A stretch of 64,000 nucleotides of DNA from CBFDBF01 sp050304615. GTDB lineage: Bacteria; Pseudomonadota; Gammaproteobacteria; Chromatiales; Chromatiaceae. The position numbers and the translations under genes were made by a program. This document shows positions 24,888 through 33,659 of the stretch, in pieces. The first letter of the stretch is position 1. Every line of letters begins with the position of its first letter. The stretch covers positions 69,258 through 133,257 of the forward strand of contig JBNLDW010000004.1 of the NCBI GenBank assembly GCA_050304615.1. The letters run 5' to 3'. Below the pieces are notes generated by a model. The model did not search any database and had not been told where the DNA came from. It saw only the letters and a program-made list of their open reading frames with translations.

Positions 24888-25190
24888 TTACGCAGATTCT
24901 CCTCTGCTACAACCTACCCAACCGCCCGATTAGGGCTATAACTGGATGAAAAATATGTTGTTATGCGGCATGCCGCCTGATCTTGAGGATAATTAAAGCA
25001 GTCCACTCTCTACCCAGCATCACCTGTTTGGGTAATAAATCACCCTTTTTTAAAGCATAGTTCACATTTGTCGGGAATTTGGTTCCTTGTTGGCCTAAGC
25101 AGCAGGTTAATGTGGATGCTCTATATGTATAGAGTCTCTGGGATTTATATCGTTCGGCGCATTCCCCACGAGCGGGGGTGCGGGGGGGAG
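24888..25190. other. Intergenic region between PEP-CTERM gene and def
   Basis: 303 bp without a convincing gene. It holds the perfect 12-bp palindrome GCGGCATGCCGC at 24965-24976, about 80 bp upstream of the PEP-CTERM start and a possible operator. At 25161-25190 is a G-rich segment (ATTCCCCACGAGCGGGGG and following G-tract) that belongs to the window's dispersed GC-rich repeat family and lies directly after the def stop. Confidence 0.5.
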
Positions 25191-25700
25191 TTAATCAGAT
25201 GTCTGGTAGACCTTGCGTCGAAACAGGTCGGTACGCCGACTCACTACCCGGTCGACAAAGAGTATGCCGTCGAGGTGATCCAGCTCATGCTGCAGGGCAC
25301 GCGCCTCAAATCCCTCCATCTCAAACTCCAGTGGGTTGCCGTGGGGATCTTGGGCTGTGAGTTTTATCTGGGTGGCTCGGATCACGTTGCCGGTGTAATC
25401 GGGGACAGAGAGACACCCTTCCCTCCCCATCTCAAACCCGTCCCACTCTGTGATCTCCGGATTTACCAACACCAGATGGCCATGATTTGGCACCGGTTTC
25501 CTGTTGTTGGATACATCTACGATGATGATCCGCTGCTGGCGTCCGACCTGAGGCGCAGCAATACCCACCGCCCCCGGTCCTGCCTGGCGGGTCTCTTCCA
25601 GATCGGCGATGAAGGAGCGCAGCTCATCATCAAACCGCTCTACCGGAGTGGAGAGCTGCTTTAGCCGCTCGTCTGGGATTTTCAGAATATCCAGCAGCAT
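25191..25700 (-). CDS. def: Peptide deformylase
   Basis: A 169-residue metalloenzyme that removes the formyl group from nascent N-terminal Met at the ribosome exit. All three motifs are present: GIAAPQVG (motif 1, near 46-53), EGCLSVP (motif 2, with the metal-binding Cys), and QHELDHLDG (motif 3, HExxH). Length is normal. It is transcribed after a gcvR-like gene with a 9-bp gap and away from the usual fmt partner, so this may be a second deformylase. That cannot be judged from this window. Confidence 0.93.
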   Translation of the reverse strand: MLLDILKIPDERLKQLSTPVERFDDELRSFIADLEETRQAGPGAVGIAAPQVGRQQRIIIVDVSNNRKPVPNHGHLVLVNPEITEWDGFEMGREGCLSVPDYTGNVIRATQIKLTAQDPHGNPLEFEMEGFEARALQHELDHLDGILFVDRVVSRRTDLFRRKVYQTSD

Positions 25701-25709
25701 CAGTGCACT

Positions 25710-26228
25710 TTAGCCAATCATGGTCTCAATGGCGGATACCTGCACATTGACCCCCTGTCCATCCAACTCCTTCAGTGCCTGCTGCAGTGACTCAACCGTT
25801 TTGTCGCTCTCTCCCTGAATGTTCATGATGTAGACCGGATCATCTACCGATCCGGCGACATCAGACTCCAGCTCCAGGATATTGAGCCCGGACTGCGCCA
25901 GGGCTGCCGTAACCTGAGCGACAATACCGGCGCGGTCGGCACCGGTAACCCGAATCTGGACATTGGGGATCTTGTGTCGATGCAGTCCACCCTCACTTGG
26001 GTCTACGTGTAGCCGTAGCCCCATCCCGGTGGCGACCGGTTGTACTGTAGCCAGCAGATCTCCCTCACCAGAGACCATCATCATGATGCTGAAATTGCCC
26101 CCCAGCCGAAGCATGGATGCCTCTCCCAGGGTCCAGCCGTTCTGGTACAGGGCATCGGTTACCGCAGCCACGATGCCCGGTCTGTCGGCACCTACCAGGG
26201 TCAATATTTGCCAGTTATTCATAGTCAT
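25710..26228 (-). CDS. gcvR: Glycine cleavage system regulator-like ACT-domain protein (GcvR family)
   Basis: 172 residues made of two ACT domains. The first begins WQILTLVGADRPGIVAAVTD and the second IRVTGADRAGIVAQVTAAL, each with the ligand-loop DRxGIV. GcvR-type proteins sense glycine and restrain GcvA in E. coli. In many other proteobacteria the target is unknown. GAGGAG lies about 10 nt upstream of the first ATG. It is probably cotranscribed with def. No gcv genes are visible here. Confidence 0.8.
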   Translation of the reverse strand: MTMNNWQILTLVGADRPGIVAAVTDALYQNGWTLGEASMLRLGGNFSIMMMVSGEGDLLATVQPVATGMGLRLHVDPSEGGLHRHKIPNVQIRVTGADRAGIVAQVTAALAQSGLNILELESDVAGSVDDPVYIMNIQGESDKTVESLQQALKELDGQGVNVQVSAIETMIG

Positions 26229-26557
26229 CTTCTTTCAACTCCTCAAAGGCACGCATTAAGGATAGGATGAGGGGAGTAGATAAAACAAGTATTTAGCCTT
26301 AATTAGATCACTTAACCCTCCCCACAATAGAGGAGAGGATACTCCATCCCTCCCACACTAGTGTGGGACGCCTAAAGGTGAGTAGGCGAGGTGTGCGAGC
26401 ATGGAGCGGAAGCTTGGCCGAGGCGCGGTTATCCTGTGCAATCTTCGCCTACAGGGATGTAGGCGAGGGGATGTGAGCAGTAGCGGGTGCTTTGCGCCTC
26501 TGCGTTGTATCTCCCAAGCCTTATCTAAAGAAAGGTGATTCAGGTAGCCACCATTTT
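26229..26557. repeat. Intergenic region with palindromic dispersed repeats
   Basis: 329 bp between gcvR and pgeF without a convincing gene. It contains the perfect 18-bp palindrome TCCCACACTAGTGTGGGA at 26351-26368, and a hairpin TCGCCTACA-GGGA-TGTAGGCGA (9-bp stem, 26445-26466). CTCCC/ACTAGTG units related to the first recur at 62127-62150, and a CCTAC...GTAGG hairpin related to the second at about 15697-15712. Confidence 0.65.
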
Positions 26558-27304
26558 CTATTCGTCGATCCAGATCAGAGATGCCATTCTCCCGGTACGC
26601 CCATCTCGGCGATAGGAGAAGAACCACTCCGGTTGGGACACTGTGCAGTAGTCGCCACCTCCGACGAAACCGATATTGTGTTGCCTAAGTCTGTTACGTG
26701 CCAGAGCGTAGATGTCTGCCAGCCAGTGGCCCGGACGATTTGCCACAAAGGCTGACTCATCCTCTGGATTGGCTGCAGTGAAGGCATCCCGCACCTCTGT
26801 ACCAACCTCAAAAGCGTTGGGGCCGATCGCCGGGCCCAACCAGGCCATCAGATCCTCTCCACTATCGGAAAAACCGGCCACACTCTCCTCAATCACACCA
26901 GCCAGCAGACCGCGCCAGCCGGCGTGCACCGCCGCCACTCTGCTACCGGATCGATTACACAGCAGAATCGGCAGGCAGTCGGCAGTCAGTACGGCACACA
27001 CCTGCCCAGACTCCGTTGTGGTGACCGCATCGGCGCGGCAACCACTCTGCTGATGTCCAGATATCTCTACCATGTCGCAGCCATGCACCTGATCCAGCCA
27101 GATGGGCTCATGTTTGAGGCCAAGCCTCTCCCGCAATAGCGCCCGGTTTTTAGCGACACTCTCCGCATCATCGCCCACATGGAATGCTAGATTAAAGCTG
27201 TCAAACGGGGCTCTACTAAGCCCACCCTGGCGGCTGGTTACTCTCGCCCGCACCTGTTTTGGGGCAGGCCAGTCTGGAACTATCCACTTATACACCTGCT
27301 GCAT
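26558..27304 (-). CDS. pgeF: Peptidoglycan editing factor PgeF (YfiH/laccase-domain)
   Basis: A 248-residue cytosolic hydrolase that removes wrongly incorporated L-Ser-containing MurNAc peptides; it was formerly annotated as a polyphenol oxidase. The family blocks are visible: LDQVHGCDMVEI, LTADCLPILLC, VAAVHAGWRGLLAGV with the metal-binding His/Cys, and WLGPAIGPNAFEVG. Its start overlaps the end of rluD by 17 bp, matching the conserved rluD-pgeF pairing beside bamD in gammaproteobacteria. Confidence 0.92.
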   Translation of the reverse strand: MQQVYKWIVPDWPAPKQVRARVTSRQGGLSRAPFDSFNLAFHVGDDAESVAKNRALLRERLGLKHEPIWLDQVHGCDMVEISGHQQSGCRADAVTTTESGQVCAVLTADCLPILLCNRSGSRVAAVHAGWRGLLAGVIEESVAGFSDSGEDLMAWLGPAIGPNAFEVGTEVRDAFTAANPEDESAFVANRPGHWLADIYALARNRLRQHNIGFVGGGDYCTVSQPEWFFSYRRDGRTGRMASLIWIDE

Positions 27305-28247
27305 CCTCGCGTAGCGCAGTCAGTAGTTGCTGCATATCGTCAGGGATCTCTGCCTCCCACTCCATCCAGTCGCCAGTCGTGGGGTGAGCCAATCCCAATA
27401 CCCTGGCGTGCAGGGCCTGGCGCCTGAAGTTCTGTAACTGCTCCCGCAGCTCGGTGGATGTTCCGGCAGGGATACGCAGCCGGCCACCATATAATGGATC
27501 ACCCAGCAGCGGGTAATGCAGATGTGCCATGTGAACCCGTATCTGATGGGTGCGACCACTCTCCAGGTTTACCCGTAGATAGCTGTGGGCCCGAAACCGC
27601 TCCAGCACCCGGTAGTGGGTAATTGCCTCCTTGCCCGCGGCCGTCACCGCCATGCGTATCCGATTGACCGGGTGGCGACCAAGCGGCTGGTCCACTGTAC
27701 CCCCAGCGGTCAGCACTCCACAGACCAGCGCACGATACTCGCGCTTGATCTCTCTTGCCTGGAGCTGCTCAACCAGAGAGCGGTGTGCATTCAGGCTACG
27801 TGCCACTACCAGGATCCCACTGGTATCTTTGTCCAGCCGATGGATAATCCCAGCACGTGGCAGGTTACGCAGTGTCTCATCGTAGTGCAGCAACGCATTC
27901 AGCATGGTGCCATCGTGGTTACCGGCGGCCGGGTGTACTACCATCCCGGCAGGCTTATTGATCACCAATAGATCCTGATCTGTATATAGCATCTCCAGCG
28001 GGATGTCCTGAGGCAGGTCCTCTAACTGCTCCTCCATCCGGGCAAGCAGCTCTACCCGCTCACCACCCAGCACCTTGTCTCGTGGTCGCCGCTGCTCTCC
28101 GTCCACCTTAACCTGCCCTCCCCTGATCCACTCCTGCAGGCGGCTGCGCGAATATTCCGGGAACAGCTTAGGCATGACCTGGTCGAGCCTCTGTCCCGCA
28201 TACTCCGGCTTGATAGTGGTATTTACCGGCTCATGGTCAGAGTTCAT
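27288..28247 (-). CDS. rluD: 23S rRNA pseudouridine synthase RluD
   Basis: 319 residues with an N-terminal S4 RNA-binding domain (LPEYSRSRLQEWIRGGQVKV, about 28-47) and the RsuA/RluA catalytic domain holding HRLDKDTSGILVVA (catalytic Asp) and GRTHQIRVHMAHLHYPLLGD. It modifies helix 69 uridines (1911, 1915, 1917) of 23S rRNA in E. coli. It is divergent from bamD with an 89-bp shared promoter region and translationally overlaps pgeF downstream. Confidence 0.92.
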   Translation of the reverse strand: MNSDHEPVNTTIKPEYAGQRLDQVMPKLFPEYSRSRLQEWIRGGQVKVDGEQRRPRDKVLGGERVELLARMEEQLEDLPQDIPLEMLYTDQDLLVINKPAGMVVHPAAGNHDGTMLNALLHYDETLRNLPRAGIIHRLDKDTSGILVVARSLNAHRSLVEQLQAREIKREYRALVCGVLTAGGTVDQPLGRHPVNRIRMAVTAAGKEAITHYRVLERFRAHSYLRVNLESGRTHQIRVHMAHLHYPLLGDPLYGGRLRIPAGTSTELREQLQNFRRQALHARVLGLAHPTTGDWMEWEAEIPDDMQQLLTALREDAAGV

Positions 28248-28336
28248 ATATCCCCTTTTATCACTACCTTACCCCTCCATCTCTACATCTCTATAGGGTA
28301 TACTGCCACCCTTATCTCAACCTTAATTATTACAAA

Positions 28337-29164
28337 ATGAATATGAATATTACTCGCCTTTTACCTGCTCTGCTGCTGTTGCTGCTACTCACCTCCTGCG
28401 GACTCCTGCCGGAGGTAGCCGATGAAACCAAGGGCTGGAGCGCCAGTAAGTTCTACTCTGAAGCATCTGCCGCTCTAGCAGAGGGCGACTATGAGACCGC
28501 CATCAAATACTATGAACAACTGGAGGCACGTTATCCATTTGGCCGCTATGCGATGCAGTCCCAGCTGGATGTTGCCTACGCCTACTACCGGTTCGAAGAG
28601 CCGGAGTCGGCCTTAGCTGCCGCTGATCGATTTATCAAGCTACATCCAACAAACCCCTATGTCGATTATGCCTATTACATTAAGGGGATTGTTAATTTTA
28701 ACCGCAGTATCGGCTTCTTTGACCGTTTTATACCTATCGACTCATCACAGCGCGACCCTGGAGCGGCGGCCGAATCATTCAAGGATTTTTCGACCCTGAT
28801 ACGCAAATTCCCCGATAGCAAATACTCGGAAGATGCGAGAAAACGGGTGATTCATCTACACAACAACATGGCGAAGTATCAGGTTCATGTGGCCCGTTAT
28901 TACATGAAACGCGGGGCCTACCTGGCCGCTGCCAACCGCTGTAAAGAGGTTATTGAAAAGTACCAGCGCTCCACTGCGGTACGCGATGCCCTGGTGGTTA
29001 TGATTGAGGCCTACGATGCACTGGAGCTGGAAGAGCTATCCAAAGATGCCCAGCGGGTACTGGCCCTCAACGATGCCCAGGGCACATTCCAGCTGGATGA
29101 GCCTGAGGAGGTCAAACCACTGGGTAGACAGCTTTGGGACTATTTAGAGCTGGATAAAAACTGA
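28337..29164 (+). CDS. bamD: Outer membrane assembly lipoprotein BamD
   Basis: A 275-residue lipoprotein of the BAM complex. The signal peptide ends in the lipobox LLTSC, with the lipidated Cys at about residue 21. Tetratricopeptide repeats follow, e.g. FYSEASAALAEGDYETAIKY, YAYYRFEEPESALAAADRF and RKFPDSKYSEDARKRV. It binds BamA in the periplasm and is usually essential. Synteny with rluD-pgeF supports orthology. It converges on the P-II gene with a 21-bp gap. Confidence 0.94.
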   Translation: MNMNITRLLPALLLLLLLTSCGLLPEVADETKGWSASKFYSEASAALAEGDYETAIKYYEQLEARYPFGRYAMQSQLDVAYAYYRFEEPESALAAADRFIKLHPTNPYVDYAYYIKGIVNFNRSIGFFDRFIPIDSSQRDPGAAAESFKDFSTLIRKFPDSKYSEDARKRVIHLHNNMAKYQVHVARYYMKRGAYLAAANRCKEVIEKYQRSTAVRDALVVMIEAYDALELEELSKDAQRVLALNDAQGTFQLDEPEEVKPLGRQLWDYLELDKN

Positions 29165-29185
29165 GCAGGCCGCTGCTGCCTACTA

Positions 29186-29524
29186 CTATATCGCAGCTGC
29201 GTCCTCCTCTCCGGTACGGATGCGGACTACCTTCTCTACCGTAGTCACAAAGATCTTGCCGTCGCCAATCTTGCCGGTGCGGGCAGCGCTAGTGATGGCG
29301 TCAATACAGCCATCCAACTGCTCATTATTGATCACCACCTCAATCTTTAGCTTGGGCAGAAAATCAACCACATACTCCGCCCCACGATAGAGCTCAGTAT
29401 GGCCCTTCTGCCGACCAAACCCCTTTACCTCAGTGGCAGTCATACCGGTGATTCCCATAGCTGACAGTGCTTCACGGACATCATCCAGCTTGAAAGGCTT
29501 GATAATCACATCAATTTTTTTCAT
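29186..29524 (-). CDS. glnB: P-II nitrogen regulatory protein (GlnB/GlnK)
   Basis: 112 residues, standard P-II length. The N-terminus MKKIDVIIKPFKLDDVREAL, the T-loop with the uridylylated Tyr (ELYRGAEYVVDF, Tyr51), and the B- and C-loops (TGKIGDGKIFV) are all intact. It senses 2-oxoglutarate and ATP/ADP and controls GlnD/GlnE/NtrB or transporters. No amtB lies beside it, which favours GlnB over GlnK, but the two cannot be separated firmly by sequence. Confidence 0.92.
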   Translation of the reverse strand: MKKIDVIIKPFKLDDVREALSAMGITGMTATEVKGFGRQKGHTELYRGAEYVVDFLPKLKIEVVINNEQLDGCIDAITSAARTGKIGDGKIFVTTVEKVVRIRTGEEDAAAI

Positions 29525-29675
29525 TTTATCTCCCTAGCATTCGGCAACGTAGATAAGCTGTAAGTACAGTAGCCCCGGCGTAGACCGAAGTGTTATAGAA
29601 TTATTAATTTACTCTGTTCCGGCCTACAACGGAACGATTAGTTTCTCTTTATTCTAACTCATTAAACGCGCAAAT

Positions 29676-31277
29676 TCAGAACCCATTGGTCAATGGATAG
29701 CGCCGATCCCGCCCAAATGCCCGCTGGGTAATCTTGACCCCTGGCGGTGCCTGGCGGCGTTTGTACTCATTACGATCCACCATCCGCACCACTTTTCGCA
29801 CTGCGGCGGCATCAAACCCGGCAGCGATGATTTCATCCACGCTCTGATCCCGCTCGACATGCCGCGCCAGGATCTCATCCAGTATATCGTACGGCGGCAG
29901 GGAGTCTGAGTCCTGCTGATCAGGCGCCAACTCGGCGGATGGAGGACGATCTATCACCCGTTGCGGGATGATCTCCCGCTCCCGATTACAGTAGGCAGCA
30001 AGCCTATAGACCATCTGTTTGGGCACATCCTTGATCGGGGCAAAACCGCCGGCCATATCTCCATACAGGGTGGCATAACCTACCGCCATCTCACTCTTGT
30101 TGCCGGTGGTGAGTAGGATCTTACCCTTTTTATTGCTTATCGCCATGAGGATAACCCCCCGACAGCGGGCCTGGATGTTCTCCTCTGTGGTATCTAGCTC
30201 ACTCCCAGCAAACTCCTCTGCCAACATATCCAGAAATGCGTTAAATGCCGGTTCGATCGGGATGACGCTATACTCTACGCCAAGCGCCTCGGCCTCTTTG
30301 ATTGCATCAGCATTGCTCATATCCGCGGTATAGCGCGATGGCATTAGCACCACCTCTACCCTGTCTGCCCCCAGGGCATCCACTGCAATGGCCAGGGTAA
30401 GGGCTGAATCAATGCCACCAGAGAGCCCCAGTACTGCGCCATCAAAACCGTTCTTGGTTACATAATCCCGTACCCCAAGCACCAGGGCGTTGTAGATCAG
30501 CTCTTCTTCTGCTGCTACCGGGATAATCTCTGCAGCAACCGGCTCATTATCGACAAATTCAACCAACATCTGCTGTTCACGGTAGAAGTTTGCCCGTTGC
30601 GTCAGTTCACCGCTGGAATTCACTACACAGGAGCCACCATCAAACACCAGCTCATCCTGACCGCCAACCAGATTAGCATAGGCAATGGCCAGCCCATTTT
30701 CTCGCGCCCGCTGGCGTAGCAGCCCCTCGCGCTCCTTGGCCTTATCCACGTGGAACGGTGAGGCATTGAGGTTTAGTAGCAGCTGAGCTCCAGCCGCTGC
30801 GGCTGCCGCGGCCGGCCCTGGAAACCAGATATCTTCACAGATAGTAAGCCCCACCGACACCCCGGCGATAGTGACCACACAGGGGCCTTCTCCCGGTTCA
30901 AAATAGCGTTTCTCATCAAACACGCTGTAGTTTGGAAGCAGTGATTTATGGTGCTCGGCTATGATCTTGCCGTTACGGATCACCCCGGCCGCATTGTAGA
31001 GCTTGCCATCTATCTGCCGGGGATAACCGATTATCAGGTCGATTCCGTCCACGGCGTTACACAAACGTTCGAGGGAGCGCTCTACCCGCTTTAGAAACTC
31101 TGGGCGCAGCAGCAGATCTTCCGGTGGATAGCCGGTCAGGGTCAGCTCCGGGAAAAGAACAGCATCGGCCTGCTGTTCATCCCGGGCTTTTTTGGCGACC
31201 GCAATCACCCGCTCACAGTTGGCGTCTACCGCGCCGACCAGCAGATTGATTTGGGCCAGTAAGACTCTCAGAGTCAC
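29676..31277 (-). CDS. nadE: NAD+ synthase, glutamine-dependent
   Basis: 533 residues with two domains. The N-terminal nitrilase-type amidase (about 1-250) has the Glu of FPELTLTGYPPEDLL, the Lys of HHKSLLPNYSVFDE and the Cys of LTICEDIWFPG. The C-terminal synthetase has the P-loop VLGLSGGIDSALTLAIAVDA and LLTTGNKSEMAVGYATLYGD. It makes NAD+ from deamido-NAD+ using Gln-derived ammonia. The start is a GTG 24 bp after the sucD stop, with no strong SD visible. Confidence 0.93.
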   Translation of the reverse strand: MTLRVLLAQINLLVGAVDANCERVIAVAKKARDEQQADAVLFPELTLTGYPPEDLLLRPEFLKRVERSLERLCNAVDGIDLIIGYPRQIDGKLYNAAGVIRNGKIIAEHHKSLLPNYSVFDEKRYFEPGEGPCVVTIAGVSVGLTICEDIWFPGPAAAAAAAGAQLLLNLNASPFHVDKAKEREGLLRQRARENGLAIAYANLVGGQDELVFDGGSCVVNSSGELTQRANFYREQQMLVEFVDNEPVAAEIIPVAAEEELIYNALVLGVRDYVTKNGFDGAVLGLSGGIDSALTLAIAVDALGADRVEVVLMPSRYTADMSNADAIKEAEALGVEYSVIPIEPAFNAFLDMLAEEFAGSELDTTEENIQARCRGVILMAISNKKGKILLTTGNKSEMAVGYATLYGDMAGGFAPIKDVPKQMVYRLAAYCNREREIIPQRVIDRPPSAELAPDQQDSDSLPPYDILDEILARHVERDQSVDEIIAAGFDAAAVRKVVRMVDRNEYKRRQAPPGVKITQRAFGRDRRYPLTNGF

Positions 31278-31301
31278 ATTGGTGAGTCCGCTGACAGCGC
31301 C

Positions 31302-32171
31302 TTAACCCAACAGCTCCAACATCTTCTTGCCGAGGTCAGAGGGGGAGCGCACGGTGGCAACACCGGCCGCTTCCAGGGCCGCAAACTTGCTGTCTGCTGT
31401 ACCCTTGCCGCCACTGACGATGGCCCCGGCATGCCCCATACGCTTGCCCGCAGGCGCAGTCACGCCAGCGATATAACTGACCACCGGCTTGTCGACGTTG
31501 GCCTGGATGTATTCGGCCGCGTCCTCTTCGGCAGTACCGCCAATCTCACCTACCATGATCATGCCTTCGGTCTGTGGATCTGCCTGGAACAGCTCAAGAC
31601 AATCGATGAAGTTCATACCATGAATGGGATCACCACCTATGCCAACACAGGTGCTCTGGCCCAGTCCGGCATTGGTGGTTTGAAACACCGCCTCATAGGT
31701 CAAGGTACCGGAGCGTGAGACGATGCCGATCTTGCCAGGTTTATGAATCATCCCCGGCATGATGCCTATCTTAGATTCCCCAGGGGTAATAATTCCGGGG
31801 CAGTTAGGACCGATAAGTTTGGCATCGTATCCCTCTAGGGCCGCCTTGACCTTGAGCATATCCAGTACTGGAATCCCCTCGGAAATACAGACTATAACCT
31901 TGATGCCGGCATCTGCCGCCTCCAGGATCGCGTCCGCTGCAAAGGCTGGCGGTACATAGATCATTGTGGCATCGGCGCCGGTCTCGTTGACCGCGTCAGC
32001 TACGGTGTTAAACACCGGCAGATCGAGATGGGTCTGCCCACCCTTGCCTGGCGTAACCCCGCCTACCACATTGGTACCGTAGGCAATCGCCTGTTCGGTA
32101 TGGAATGTGCCCTGCTGGCCAGTGAAGCCCTGACAGATAACCTTGGTGTTCTTATCTACTAAAATACTCAT
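31302..32171 (-). CDS. sucD: Succinate-CoA ligase (ADP/GDP-forming) subunit alpha
   Basis: A 289-residue TCA-cycle enzyme subunit. CoA-binding Rossmann start ILVDKNTKVICQGFTGQQG, GPNCPGIITPGESKIGIMPG, and the phosphorylated-His segment RMGHAGAIVSGGKGTADSK are visible. It couples succinyl-CoA cleavage to nucleotide triphosphate synthesis. It starts 4 bp after sucC and is followed by nadE on the same strand. Sdh and odh genes are not adjacent. Confidence 0.96.
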   Translation of the reverse strand: MSILVDKNTKVICQGFTGQQGTFHTEQAIAYGTNVVGGVTPGKGGQTHLDLPVFNTVADAVNETGADATMIYVPPAFAADAILEAADAGIKVIVCISEGIPVLDMLKVKAALEGYDAKLIGPNCPGIITPGESKIGIMPGMIHKPGKIGIVSRSGTLTYEAVFQTTNAGLGQSTCVGIGGDPIHGMNFIDCLELFQADPQTEGMIMVGEIGGTAEEDAAEYIQANVDKPVVSYIAGVTAPAGKRMGHAGAIVSGGKGTADSKFAALEAAGVATVRSPSDLGKKMLELLG

Positions 32172-32175
32172 ATTC

Positions 32176-33345
32176 TTAATCCTCTGCCTTGACCAGGGCT
32201 ACGATCTTCTCGGCTGCCTCGTTCAAATCCGCCGCTGTAGTAATCGCCAGACCGCTATGGGCCAGGATCTCTAACCCCTGTGGCGCATTGGTGCCCTCCA
32301 GACGCACCACCAGTGGTACCTTGATATCCACCTCTTTCACCGCGGCAATAATGCCCTCAGCAATGAGGTCACAGCGGACGATGCCTCCAAAGATGTTTAC
32401 CAGGACACCCTCTACCTTCTCATCCGAGAGGATCAGCTTAAAGGCCTCGGCTACACGCTCGGCAGTGGTACCACCACCCACATCCAGAAAGTTTGCCGGG
32501 GTGCCGCCCTTGAGCTGCACCAGATCCATGGTGGCCATGGCCAGACCAGCGCCGTTCACCATGCAACCGATGTTGCCATCCAGGGTAATGTAGTTGAGAT
32601 CGTGCTCCGCAGCAGCCGCCTCACGCGCATCCTCCTGGCTGATGTCACGCATCGCCAGGATCTCCGGCTGGCGGTAGGTGGCGTTGCTGTCGATGTTGAT
32701 CTTGGCATCCAGCGCAATCAGGTTGCCCGCCTCGGTAACCACCAGGGGGTTGATCTCCACCAGACTTGCGTCGCTATGGATAAACAGGTTGTAGAGGCCG
32801 TTCATAAACTTCTGAAATTCACGGATCTGAGTACCTTCCAGACCCAGGGCAAAGGCCAGTTTACGACACTGATAGCCCTGCAGGCCGGCTGCCGGATCGA
32901 TGGTGATGGTATGGATCTGCTCGGGGGTCTCCTCTGCCACCTCTTCGATATTCATACCGCCAGCGGGAGAGGCCATGAACAACACTCGGCGAGTAGCGCG
33001 ATCTACCAGTACACTCAAGTAGAGCTCACGCGCAATGGCTGTGGGTTCCTCTACCAGTACGATATTGATCGGTAGCCCAGGTTCGCCGGTCTGTTTGGTT
33101 ACCAGCATGCTGCCTAGCAGGCGCTCGGCCTCGGCCTCCACTCGATCCAGGCTATCAACCAGGACAACACCCCCGACCTTGCCACGTCCGCCAGCGTGTA
33201 CCTGGGCCTTTACCACCCAACGGCCACCGCCCAGAGACTGCGCTGCGCGCTTTGCTTCTGCTACAGAAGAGGCTGGATGACCCTGTGATACCGGGATGCC
33301 ATACTTCTCGAATAGCTGTTTTGATTGGTATTCGTGTAAATTCAT
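32176..33345 (-). CDS. sucC: Succinate-CoA ligase subunit beta
   Basis: 389 residues with an ATP-grasp domain. MNLHEYQSKQLFEKYGIPV, the glycine-rich KAQVHAGGRGKVGGV loop, LVEINPLVVTEAGNLIALDA and MVNGAGLAMATMDLV with FGGIVRCDLIAEG in the C-terminal domain are intact. It is the first gene of the sucCD pair, divergent from PP0621-pilS-pilR with about 80 bp between. Nucleotide preference is not obvious from the sequence. Confidence 0.96.
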   Translation of the reverse strand: MNLHEYQSKQLFEKYGIPVSQGHPASSVAEAKRAAQSLGGGRWVVKAQVHAGGRGKVGGVVLVDSLDRVEAEAERLLGSMLVTKQTGEPGLPINIVLVEEPTAIARELYLSVLVDRATRRVLFMASPAGGMNIEEVAEETPEQIHTITIDPAAGLQGYQCRKLAFALGLEGTQIREFQKFMNGLYNLFIHSDASLVEINPLVVTEAGNLIALDAKINIDSNATYRQPEILAMRDISQEDAREAAAAEHDLNYITLDGNIGCMVNGAGLAMATMDLVQLKGGTPANFLDVGGGTTAERVAEAFKLILSDEKVEGVLVNIFGGIVRCDLIAEGIIAAVKEVDIKVPLVVRLEGTNAPQGLEILAHSGLAITTAADLNEAAEKIVALVKAED

Positions 33346-33428
33346 TTTTGCTGTAACCTGTTAGGCCAAAAAGGGCTATTATTTTCTAAATTGGCTAAAT
33401 ACGCAAAATTTTGGAGAATATCTGGGTA

Positions 33429-33659
33429 ATGGGTATACGGGTACTACTATTAGGAATAGCCGTCTGGCTACTTTTTCTGAGTGGCAGAAGACTGTTGCGC
33501 AGACTAAAATCCAGGCAAGCTGGGAGACATCCAACAACCCCGATAGTCAACATGGTCTCTTGTCACTACTGTGGGTTGCACCTACCACAGGGCGAGGCGC
33601 TGGAAAACAATTCTCGCTACTACTGTTGTCATGAACATATGCAGGCAGATGATGTTTGA
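33429..33659 (+). CDS. PP0621 family small protein
   Basis: About 76 residues: one N-terminal membrane helix (IRVLLLGIAVWLLFLSG), a basic stretch (RRLLRRLKSRQAGR), and a C-terminal zinc-ribbon-like knuckle with Cys pairs (VSCHYCGLHLP and YYCCHEHM). The family regularly precedes pilS, as here, but has no established function. The frame opens at a TTG at 33411; the ATG at 33429 is preferred because it starts at the conserved membrane helix. Its 3' end overlaps the start of pilS by a few bases. Confidence 0.75.
   Translation: MGIRVLLLGIAVWLLFLSGRRLLRRLKSRQAGRHPTTPIVNMVSCHYCGLHLPQGEALENNSRYYCCHEHMQADDV

Noticed and set aside
25068..25664. 198-codon plus-strand frame over the def gene
   Set aside because: It is antisense to def, which has all three deformylase motifs.
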